A stretch of 64,000 nucleotides of DNA. Source: Trichuris trichiura (taxonomy: Eukaryota > Nematoda > Enoplea > Trichinellida > Trichuridae). The notes under the pieces are model-generated. The model did not search any database, had not been told where the DNA came from, and worked only from the letters and a program-made list of their open reading frames with translations. The translations under genes were made by a program, and so were the position numbers. The DNA is taken from positions 1,178,001-1,242,000 of the forward strand of contig JBAJFE010000014.1 in the NCBI GenBank assembly GCA_037903355.1, read 5' to 3'. Positions 13,601 to 25,600 of the stretch are shown in pieces (positions within the stretch are counted from its first letter, which is position 1; each line of letters opens with the position of its first letter).

Positions 13601-16600
13601 TCTGTCCTTCTTTTCGAAATAGCATATCGCTGCTACGACATTGCACCCGATACTTTTTGACTAGATGGGTCAACACTAAAGGCGGCCTCCACTGCACACT
13701 GGCTGACCGATGGCCCACAGAAACGGTAGTCACATTAACCGGTGGATGGGGGCTCTTGCGGTATCCCTCAGCGAAGCACTGGTACATTGGCTGGATATTG
13801 AATGACAGGCATGCCACATATGCCTTGTATTCTTCCCAACGATTTAAGTCGACTGTTGCCTTGGAACCGTTGCACAAATGAAGGCAAAGCAAATCGTCAG
13901 CACCTTTTGCACGGCGGCTGCAGCATGGCATGTGATCCCTCTGATCTGCTAGGCAAGATGCGATCGCGGTCAGAGAGTGAGGACACTCGCTGGCTACTTC
14001 GAACACTTCAAACTCGTTCGGAGGCCGGCGATAGTCGCACAGTTTCTTTATGCACAGTTGAGACACACCCTTCGACTGGCAGCACTTGGTAGTGTCTGCA
14101 AAGAAACAAGTGGCTCATTACTGCACTTAATTGGTTCTAAAGATCAGTTAGCCTAAATTGACTATATGGAAGTCAGCCGAACTACCTTTCTGCTTTATGC
14201 TCATTTCAGTCAGCTATAAGAATACCATCTTAAGCCTAAAATGGGTTGAGGAAGACCAGCGACCTCATCACGAATTTCTCTATCTTCATCGCCAACCTTG
14301 CGACAGACAGTCCCTGTGCATAAATCATTAATGTGCTTTTGCGCTGAACTAGAAATCAAAAGGCCCTTCAGAGATTGACATGACAAACGAGGGTTAATGA
14401 GTGCACCGGCCACTGTCACTGAGCCCGCCTGAGGCTTCAGAGGAAGCTTACGCTTACAGGCCGGTTAACATCTTCCAAGGGATAAAACAGCCATCCTTAT
14501 TTCAGATGAGTTCGGAAATTCATGAAGGCAACCGAAGAGACGGCAGCACGCACCAGAAAACCTACAGATCACTTAGGCATTAGAGGTTTAACTTTAAGGT
14601 AACCAATAGCCAAAAAAGCATCCAAGGCTGACTTTGCTGCTTGAAGTGGGAGCAAGTAAAGCAAAAGTCATGTTAAGCATAGCATATCCAGGATTTTTCA
14701 TTTGCAAACAACCAATTAATGAAATAGGTAGTAGGCGCGAATGCATCTCACCTGGAATGCAACCTTGATTGCCTTTGGATGAGTCGGTCAATCCTCGTCC
14801 GTTGACGCCAAAAGTGCCCGTGCTGCCGCGAGTCAGTAGGAGCCAAAAGATGATTGGTCCAATGCTACGGTACAGAGGACACAGACCGCTGGCCGTTGTC
14901 ATCGAACTGGGAAATCCCGCCGACGTAATTGCTGCGTTGGGTTCCGGTCAGCAGTCGCCAATGTCGCCTGTCTCCTCCTCTGCGTTGCTGCCGATGACGG
15001 CGCTGATCTAGATTCAGAATTCGCTGGAATAGCAGCAAAGGTGGGAACAGACAGTGTCCCCATCGTCCTACCGTTCCAGGGGCAATGACTAGATTTCCTG
15101 CTAATGGCTGAGGATTTTTCCAACTGACCCAAGCGTTAGACCATAATCGAAAACAGGCAACAATAAGGGGCCCTAATTCCCTCCGTCAGGCTTTAAGTAT
15201 ACGCGCCAATGGCAGGTGGTCAGCAATGAGTGAGGAAAGTATCTTCTCGTTGTCTGTGCTGTTGAACGCTGTTCGTGGCAATACTAGGGCATAATTCACC
15301 ATTTTAGGGAAATCACATTCACGTTCACTTTTATATGTCGATTTTCACGCCACGTCTATAGGCATGGAATAGATGACAGAACGTATATAGGCTTATCTAT
15401 TTAAGGCAAACTTTACCAAGTATTTTTTGTTGATAATATATTGTTACTAATATTTATCGCACGCGTGGAAGCAAGTACAATGACCGCACGAAACTGCTGC
15501 GACCATCAGCTGTGCGTCAACGAACGCTGTCGTCGTCGGCGTTGTGTCATTTGCCTATGATTTGTGGAAGGTTCCCACTGCCAGTTTGAACTGCCACTAC
15601 GCAACTGGAATAGCGCGTCTCGACAAGGAGTTTTAAGACGACGCAAGCGACTCCGGGTTCCTTCGCTGGTTGGTCTCTTACTCTCCTAGTTTGAAAATTT
15701 TTTATACAAGAACCGACGGGAGAAAGTGTAATGAAAAAGGGTCAGGGCACGAGTGGATGGGTCGTAGACACATAAAAACACGTCTTTTTTCCTTTGGACG
15801 GTAATCACTCGTTTCACGCCACATTCTACCCAGTCGGGCCGTCCGCCCGCCCTCAGGTACCAGCGGCTCTACTGTCTTTTGACATTCGTCTGGGCGGCTG
15901 GTGAATGCAACCACCGCCAATTTATCGTTTACTCAAATTGAATGTTTGCTGGAAAAATTAATCTCTTTCGTCTCGGCCCTTCAAGGTGATACAAGAGCCG
16001 AGTTTGACGTTGTCTGGCGCGGGATGACAAGCGCATTCGAGAGACCTATTTTGCCAACCCTGACAATGCATGGAAAACAAGATTGACCGTGTAATGAATA
16101 TCCAAATGCACTAACCAGCAAAGCAGATTCATTATTCTCTTATGATTTATATGTATGACCACGTATAACAATGACGAGTGCGCTTTCTTAAAGAGTTTAT
16201 AGTCCCGTCAGAACTTTCTGCCAAAATGCACTTCTTTTTCATGGTTAATACGATGTACGCCTAATGCATAAAATCAGTTGTCCACAGGTACTTGCCATCT
16301 TGACGTATACCCGCATAAAAACATTTTGGCATGCGTGTCTTTCTGATCAGGACTATATTTTCATCTCACCACCATATTTGCACTGTCCGTTAGCAAAGCC
16401 TAAATTGACAGATTGATAATCAGGCCTCTGTTCGGGAAAATAATCACGTAAAATTTCTCATCCTTAACTTGTCCTGATAGAAATTTGGTTTTCCCCAAAT
16501 TACCATATGAGGTGAAAAGCTTTCCGGAAGAAAGTTGCACAAATTTCTTACTCAGATGCCATTAATTCCATTTCTGCTTGTTTTTGCGTGAAGTGTCTTG

Positions 16601-19600
16601 GTGAACGGTGTCAAAATTTGTCCTGCTATTGGCAGTGAAGAAAACATGTCGTGGTTGCCTCACGTTTATGCCCAGAAAAAAGTTACTTTAGAGACTGGTG
16701 GGCCTTTATCGTTGAGCGGAAAAGTGAAAGAATTGCTTGAAAGTCTGACTAGCTGGCCATCGAAGGTTGAGCTTGCAGATGTACTACTGCGATCATATTA
16801 TATACAGAATCTCCAGCTCGTGCAACTGTATACACAAGAAGAATTTCTTTTTGGCTTCAGCCAGCCCCAAGGGGTGAAGAAAATACGTGCAATCTGTTTA
16901 CCATCGAGGGGAGTCCGTTTTATAGGCTAATTTGTGCATAGAACACATGCTTTTCGCCTGTCGTTTATTCCATCTACGTCACCAGGTGGGCCTGTCCAGT
17001 CTCTTGGCATAAAGTTAATTGAATCCCAGTAGTTTGCCCTTTGGGTACTGCTGAGTGTTAACGCGGAAATTTCAGTTCAAAGCATTATGAAATAACGACG
17101 AGCATGATGAAATGTGGCATACGCTGATATGATCTTGACCAACTTTTGCTTTGTCAGTCAACCGTAATGATGGAAGGCAGGCTCTCCCAACCGCAGGGTA
17201 AGACAGCAGAAATATTACTTCAAGCAATTTCTCGCTAACCATTGGCTGATAGGCCCCGTCAGTTGAAAACAGTATAGCCAATTCAAGAATTAGAAAGCTG
17301 TTTCTATTGTTTATCGGTAGTTGGGGCACGAAGGTAAGAAAAAATAATTCAAATATGGCTATTTTACGCTCGGGTTTTCTTCTTTAATGGAAGCGAACCG
17401 TTGTAGAATTCTTATAGTTTCTTTAAAAATTAGCAACAAGACACTGAAGGCATGAGCAAGTTGTTCTTAAAACTCCGCCTGTAGGACGTTAAAAATTCGA
17501 CGAATGATGTTTCTTTAAGAAGTAAATAAAAGCCCGCCTAGTCTTTGGGAAAGGCTATATTTTCAATACTTACTGCTAGTAACAACAATTCTGCTAGCGT
17601 TTCCTGCTTATCATTTTTCCAGAAAATTTTCCTGTACCATTTTCTGTTACATATTAGCACTGTACTTCAAGTTTAAATGAACATTGCACTTAAGTAAGCG
17701 ATTGATCTTGTCTGAATCCTCCTAGTAAAACTTAACTTTCTTATCTCTGTTCAACAAGAAACCTTCTTTTGCAACCCAAGCGTTATTTTTATGGTGATAC
17801 ATTCCTTATACAGTTAACATAGGCGGTTTTGCAAGCGTTAATTAATGTCACATGTGCGTCCCTTATGAACACTTCTTTTTACATGGGACAATAGCTCCAA
17901 CATAAATACGCTTTCAAACCAGAGCATCTACTGTGCTCTCTGCCAGTGGGTTATCCTACTTCTCCAAAGATTTCTTTATTGAGAAGTACAAACAACCGTA
18001 TAACCGTTTTAGTAGAACAATATTTTTAATACTAGCTAAGATACGTCTTCCATTGTCATATTATGATTTTCTCAAATTGCGATAAGCCTTCATGAAATGT
18101 TGAACACAAAGTGGCATAAGAGCCACAGTTTGCAAATAGAGCCACAGTTTGCATAGGAAGATTCTGTAAGAGTCAAGGGCGCACAAAATGTTCTCAGTAG
18201 AAATAGAGGTTTAATTTTAGATTTTTACCAACGGTTTTAGTGCAACGTATACAAGTGAACTCCAACTCGGATCGGTCAACTCCACGTGCTTGCGTCAAAT
18301 AAGTAGTTGTTAAATTTTATAGAAGCCAACGAAACCTCGACGTTTACCTTCAGAAATGCAAACACCACTTGCCACCCTTTTTAGTTTTTCCGTGATACGC
18401 TTGTTCAAAAATGAAACATTGTCAATTTTTTCTGTAGTTATTATTTGTCAACCAATTTCTGCACGGACACCAGAACTTAATGAATGTGAAACTTACCTGT
18501 GAAAGTAGTTCTTATGGGGTGTTTTGAGTTTTGATCAACCTCAACTTTGTCTGATACGAATATGTGTCACTTTGCATTACCTTCGATCTGATGCAGTGCA
18601 CCTGAAAAATAATGCTTCTTGTGCTAGGTAATTGGAGATTAGCTGAAACCGTCAATAATATATTATTATGGTCAAGTAATAACTTCGATAATACTAAAAC
18701 GTTTTAAAAGCTACCACTTAAAAAGTTTCATTGTTAATCTTTTCTCCGAAAGGTTCACAAATTATTTCTGAAGTTTTCCTAAGAAATGCAGAGAAAGATT
18801 CAGAACGGACTCTGTTGCGTTCATTAATCAGGTTTAAAAGACCATGATAATGTTTTGTCACGTGAACAGGAAGATCATTGCTTTGCCATAGGTAAGGTGA
18901 CATGGTTTGCGAGAATTCAGCTGTTATTTTACAAGGACATGACCTTTCTAACAAGTTAACTCTCTGCTCAGAATGCATTTACGCCATTTAAACTGTTGCT
19001 TTCTGAAGCAAAAAATTCTTTTCTTTTGAATTCTGCAGCAACAAGCAAACGAGAGCGTACTCCCTTATGAAACCACGATGTTAGGCTTAACTAAGAATGT
19101 AAAATGAAGTTTCTTCTTTCAGTGAATAAAACCAACTAATCTTGAGATACAGAGGTGCTGAACAACTGTATATTTACCATGCCTAACGGGCAATGTATAT
19201 TCTGAAGAGAACTATGAATTTATTGGAAAGCGAGTGACCCCTGCGAACTGACATAGCAAAAATCTGCTTGAAAATTTAGATTTACATTTGTAAAGGTGGC
19301 GCAACACTTTATTTCCTATCTCTGTTTTAAATGGAAAGCTGCGAATGATGGTAAAATACTGATGTTTGTGCTCATCACCTAACTCCTTATTTTTTTCGGC
19401 TAGTGTCTCAGTGCTCACATACTTGATCAATTATTTTCAGGATTCTCTCTTTACGAGCTCGTTTGGATTGCACAACAGCCTGTGTTTTCGGCAAGCCACT
19501 TTAACTGGTTCAGTTCTCTTAGCTTACATTCATTTCTAGACTTACGCTTAAACCAAAACGTTAATATCATAATAACTGTGTGGTAACTTACGCTTATGCT

Positions 19601-22600
19601 GTAAACTTCCATAGGTGGTGTGAAAGTATGCTTGCAAACTTTCCCCGCTACTACTTTGTAACAGAAGGCAAGTCTTCAAGGAAGAGGCTACTCATCCGCG
19701 TGATGACACGACAGTGCCTTTGGCAAGTACATAGAATTTTATCTGAAGAAAACAACAGTCGCGACCGGGTCGCGTGTGCTTGAAATCCTTATTCAGTTCG
19801 GGTCGCGTCAGCGTGACCTATAGTTTTTATGCAAGACGCAACAGGACGCGCTATCTTCCACAATTGACTCATCATTGCTGAACGGGTTCTCTAGCAGACG
19901 ACGGAACTCTAAGAAATGTGGGAATGGCTAGTCTAAAGGTTTCGCTTGGTTTCTGCTTGCTTTCAGCGTCAGTATCCTCTTTCCTCAACGTTCTCAAACT
20001 CAATGTTTACGTAATGGGCCGCTGGTTACGCTAGCTGACCTCTGCTTTGACATAAACTACTTCAGTCACACCGCCGTAGGAGATCAGCACTTGACAGGCA
20101 AACACTGATCGCTTAAAATGTTTGTGGTTCTGCCGAGCGGTTCTGATCAGCTGTGGGACCTTTCCTCACGTCACTCAGCAGGGACGAAGTTTTGAGTTCG
20201 AGTCGTTTGAAATTCCTCTCGCAAAATGAGAATAACAAATGATGTAGCATAGGTAGCCTGTCGTAGTTTCTTTCCACAGTACGTAGTTAAGCATTTACTT
20301 CTCAAACTGAGTTCATTCCCACTACAACGGCTCTTCATTGCTGTCTGCTCCGCAAACAGCCTGCTAACGTAACATAATCTCAGTCCACTGAAGCGGCGGA
20401 ATAACTTAATAAAGTTACCAATGGCAAGTTAAGAAGTGAACTCTCCACATGGGTTCCGTTGCGTTTGCATTTTTAAGGTCTGAGAACAAATATTCGCAGA
20501 CGAAGTTCCCTGTCAAGATGAAATGAGCTTCTGCCTTGTTATTTCATTATTTCCTTACCTCTCAATTTTACTTAAGCTGATATGGTACTCATTAAGCATT
20601 TGTACGGCAAACGAAGGCGATACTGCAGGTGCTATTTAACTTGTACGTTGTGGTCATACATTATCAGCAGTCACTGTTTCCATTCCACTTCTGTCTGCTA
20701 TAAGGATTTCAAGCTCTTACATTTCTTCTTATTAGTGTACTTCTCATACTTTTCGTTGTCACATGAAAGGCACACGCTTATAGCTTTTCTTCTAATTTGA
20801 AATTCCACCTAATGCTCAGGTTACACGGTTTAGGTGCAGCTGCCGGTGCCATGTATGAAAAGCATTATTTAGCGGCGATCTTTTGCTTCATTATTTTGAA
20901 ACCGTTTTAATTACCGTACGAACATAGTGAAACACCATGAACTAGTTATACGCACAATGGTAACTCAGTTATCTGAGATAAACCTGGCAGCTGTAGTGCA
21001 GATAATCGAAAATTCGATACAAGAGTGACTTGCTTTTTCCGTTGGTCTTTACTCCACTAAGAGCACTTCTGCTACAGGTCCCCATGATCCTTCCTTCGAT
21101 CGTACCTTTCCGGCTACGACTCCTGGTCCTTTGGCACAGTCAAACTTTCATGCGACCAGAGCCTTTCTTTCATCCCTTTGGGAAATACTGACGTGAGTGC
21201 TGAAGAAGCTGATAGACCAATGGCCCGTTATGTCGGCATCGCGTTCTTCACCGGAGCGATGCATCACTCGTCATGCCGACTGTAGGCGCTGTCTTTCCAA
21301 CATATGGGGGCAATTTATTTCACTTTAAACAGAATTTAAAGTTTGATGTTTCCCTGCTTTTTCAGATGGGCAAAACTCAGATAATCGAGCCTCTAATGTG
21401 ATCTTGTTTTCAACAGCTTCCTTTGTCAATTCGATGGATGAAGTATTGAGATGACAAAAGTCAACCAGAACAGTGTATTTAAATAAAGTCAAAGCCAGAT
21501 ATAATACTTTGCTAAGGCCTTTTGCTTTCATTGTGGACAAATTTTACTTCTAATTGTTAGACTTGATTACTTATGAGCTTACGTATGTATACTTCAAAAT
21601 GAAGTAAAATTAACGAATATAATGGTTAAGAAAACAGTTGTAAACTAAAAATAAGTTCTTGGTACAATTTGTGGGTACGTTCAATATGCGCTTATGCTTC
21701 TAGAAAAGCTGTTATTACACTCAATAAGGTTTTGATACGATCTTTATTTTATCTGTGGCAGAAAGGAACTTAACGAATCTCTTTTTTTTCAAGAGCGACT
21801 GGTGGTTCAAGATGACCTTACCTTGGTGCTCACAAATGCATTACCTAAGGACAGCGGCTTATACTGGTGCGTTATAAAGTACTTGAATCGGCCTGCTGAC
21901 ACTCCTTCAGGAAAGAGGATTCATCTTGTTGTACATTGTAAGCTGCATTTTTTTGCTTCATTCTTTCGGCAGGCAACTTAACGATAGCAGACTACCACTT
22001 CGGTCGCACCAAGAATAAAGTTATTCAAAATTTTCAGCACCTCCAGAATTTACGAAAGTGCCTCCAAAAGAAGTATTCAAAAAACTAGATGATGAACTTA
22101 AGCTTATATGCGAAGCTAATGGCAATCCGCGTCCAAAAATTCAATGGAAAAAGGTGATAACTTTCTCGTTTGTTATTTAATTACCCGTTATAACCTTAAG
22201 GATGGTCATCCTTTGTCATCGACAAATCAAAGTGAACATTCAAATGTGATATCCAGTCTTCTTGTCATTAAGAAGATGCTGCTTCTTGACAATGGAACAT
22301 ATTCATGCATAGCAACTAACACATTTTCTAGCGAAGAATATGAGCTGAACGTCCGCTTTGCTGGTAGGTGAAATACTAGTAACTTGCACCCGTGAAAGTT
22401 TGCGGCTAATGCTGTTTGCTGCACGCAATGACTACAAATTCAAAACAACGACTACCGGCGTTTATTATTCCGATCACTTGTTATTACTCGGCACATTTCG
22501 TCACTGAAGCAGAAACTTTTAGAAGATGTCTACTTTGAGCAACATCTGAGGAATGTCACCGCAGTGGCTGGCAGCAAACTGATTTGGCCTTGTCATGCTC

Positions 22601-25600
22601 GAGCCGATCCACCAGTGACACAATATTCTTGGCTGAAAGACGATAAGCCACTACGCTTCCTGAACTCTGATCTTCCCTTTAGAACGAGAGTTGAGGTAAC
22701 CGTTCCTAAAAATAGATTTTGTTAATATCAGCCTGCTTTTGTAGTTAAAACTTTGTAATATTCACACTTTGATTGTCTATCAATATGAATAATCATCCGT
22801 ACAATTCTTCAATAGCTCATAGGTGAATAGTTATTAATTAAAGCATGAAGTTCAAGTACTGATGTCATTGAAAGCTAATTATTTTTGGAGGGCTCATTTT
22901 AAAATCCTTTTTGTATACGAAACTACCAATACCTAAATCTGCTTACGACGTTCCTGAGAACCATTGCTAAGAAATACATGACTTCTATAAGTTAGAGCAA
23001 TTTCATTTAGAATGGAAACTTAGAAATATCATCTGTAAGTGAAGAAGATAGCGGGTGGTTCACCTGCACAGCATGGAATGGACACGGAAGTCAAGCGAGG
23101 TCTTCAGGCTACCTGCTTGTTCACTGTAAGTTCAGCTTTATTATTCTTCATTTCTCTGTTAAACTGTTAAACTATTATTCTTCATCGCTTCTCTGTTAAA
23201 CTTCATTTCCTGTATTTTCTACTCTCATAAAATAGTAATCATTTCTTCTGATAAGCCTTTTCTTATAGTCTTAATAGGATATTGATTTGCACTATATGTT
23301 TTTTGTATATCACACATGACTTTTCATCCTAAAGTTTTGTTGCGGTACAATCCATTGATGATAAGCGCACGTTTACTGCGTAGCTTTCGGTTCCGCTCCT
23401 GAGACGTCATCAGCGGTGCATAATGACTATGTCATAGTGAAGTTATGACTGCAAGTTGAATAAAAATTGAATCAGCATCGTCCTCACGGATCCGTGCTTA
23501 AATTGACTGTGTTGAATTCTTATTTGTATCCATACGAATGGTGTAATCCCGACGTCTGGTTAAACATTTATTAGCAGATAGCTCGTTTTTATAATTTCCT
23601 AACGTGAACACCGTCCCAAGAGCAAATGGCTTACTAATAATCAGCGGTTTAATGTACTTATTAGTATAAACTGGAATTAATACATTTTTTTATTTTGTAC
23701 GATGAATAAACCGTTTGTGTAACAAAAGCGAAACCTCATGCACAGTTTATGGGGTAGCTCACCTTTCTTCTTTAGAGGAAATAATATTACGTTAAAGCTC
23801 AACACAGTACTGCATCTCATGGTAAGGAGAAGACTCATCCGTTTGATCTATTTAAACTCTGCTTGATAGCTGCAAGCGTCAAAGCGCTGAAATTTGGGCA
23901 TCATTCGGCACTCTCATGTGCGTCTAATCCTTTTTTACCTGTGATGGCCAGGGGTGTTCAATTCTGAAAGCCTCGGAATCAGTAATCGTCTCATATACGT
24001 TTAGTCATAGTACAAAGTAAAAGTTGTCACATCAATCCGTTACAAAACGTCCGCCGTTTAACTTCGTTAAATATGCAAATGTAGCCACAAGGAATTAAAG
24101 TATTTAGCCAATGCATTGAGTTTTGAACTCTGCGAATGTAAGTATATCGCTTTTAGCCTGTTTTCACCTTTGAAATTGGAGTTTAATTAATAAATTTTTT
24201 AGAAATGCATGGTCGATTTTTTTTATTACTTAGATTCCTTTTGTAAAGATGTCCACAGTCAATTTAATATGTTTAATTGCTGCCTAGCTTTGCTTCAGAA
24301 CGTTGGTGAACAGGTAATGCATTTGATTAAAGACTTGCATTTTCCGAGTACATTCTCTAAATGAACTTATTCATTTTTGAGCTTCAGTGATAGCGGAGCA
24401 ATTTTTTTGCCTTTTTAAGCTCAACGTTAAACAAAAGCCTTTTCCATTTCTGGGTACCTCTGTAAACGCGGTTAATCTGTTAAAGAGCAGTGTAAAAATT
24501 CAGAATATAAAAGATTAAATGGCATAATTGACTTTAGAAATCAAACCCAGAGCAACGTTCGTGTAAAAGCGCCGAACTGCTAGCGAGACAATGCGAAAAG
24601 AACTGATAGTTCACGGAGTTTATATGCAGATGACGCAATTATTTCCACTATATGATTCTCTACCATTTGCATATCATATAGTTTTGATGTTTTAGATCCG
24701 GCAAAAATATCACTGAAAACTCCAGCTGTGCAATACATATCTAATGGCACTGCATCTTACATTGAGTGCATTGTACTTGCCAATCCAGCGCACACTTTCG
24801 TCCTCTGGAGTAAGGACGGCGAAATGCTGGATTTTAACGATTTCCAAAACCCAGCTCATATCTACACTACTGAAAACGGTCAGAGGCTTCACTTTAAACA
24901 GGTTAATGCAATTTTCGCCATATAAGATTAACTCTTTACAAAATTATGCAAATTTTGCACCGTACTGCAGACTTTAGAATGAACAGCTCACATCTAATTG
25001 TGTAATCTTGTCATCATAAAAGTGATAGTGCACTGTAAGTAATAGGACCTATACACTGCAGAAAGTGGCTTTGAAACCCCGAATCTCTGATGTTTCATTT
25101 CTTTGTTTTTTAAATAAGCTGCCAGACCGCATCTTCTATGAAGAAAAGCTACACAACTAGTACAAGACATCCTACTTTGAGATACGATCTAATTTTAATA
25201 GTAGTTTCATTTCGTGTTACTCAAGTGAAAAGTTTTAGGGTTCGCGATCAGATGCAGGAATCTACACTTGTCAAGCTTATAACGAAATTGGAGCTAGTAG
25301 AGCCTTCGACATTCATGCCATTCTTTCTGGTAAGCAAAGAAAGCAATCATAGGCATGCCTTATTATTCACCTATTGAGAAAATCTTTCAGGAAACTGGAT
25401 ATCTCGTAACAGGCTTTTGTGGTTTTATAGTTGATCTTCGATTCACGGCTTTGGCCTGTCTTGATGTATGCTAAGTGAACTTCAAAATGCTTTATCAGCG
25501 AATGGATGATCAAATTGTTAGAGAATTTTCTAACAATTTGTTCATCCATTTTTGCTGGTAGGGCATTTTGAGGTTTACTTACAGATACACCAAAACAGGC

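Larger units (their letters stand above)
7873..21793 (+). other. 13.9 kb intron of the Turtle-like gene
   Basis: The phase-1 donor GTAAGT at 7873 and the acceptor ending at 21793 join two halves of one V-type Ig domain, so direct splicing across 13.9 kb is well supported. The intron hosts a complete opposite-strand gene at 12477-14902, a foldback insertion at 8641-8956, a decayed ribozyme-like core near 10.2 kb, and two weak small open frames at 16646-16930 (+) and 21325-21531 (-). Minus-strand open frames of 60-86 codons at 18718-18978 and 19212-19430 have no recognisable domain. The rest shows nothing I can name. Confidence 0.75.

Noticed and set aside
18118..18156. Duplicated GAGCCACAGTTTGCA as a CRISPR-like or satellite array
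   Set aside because: Only two copies in direct contact. This is simple slippage.
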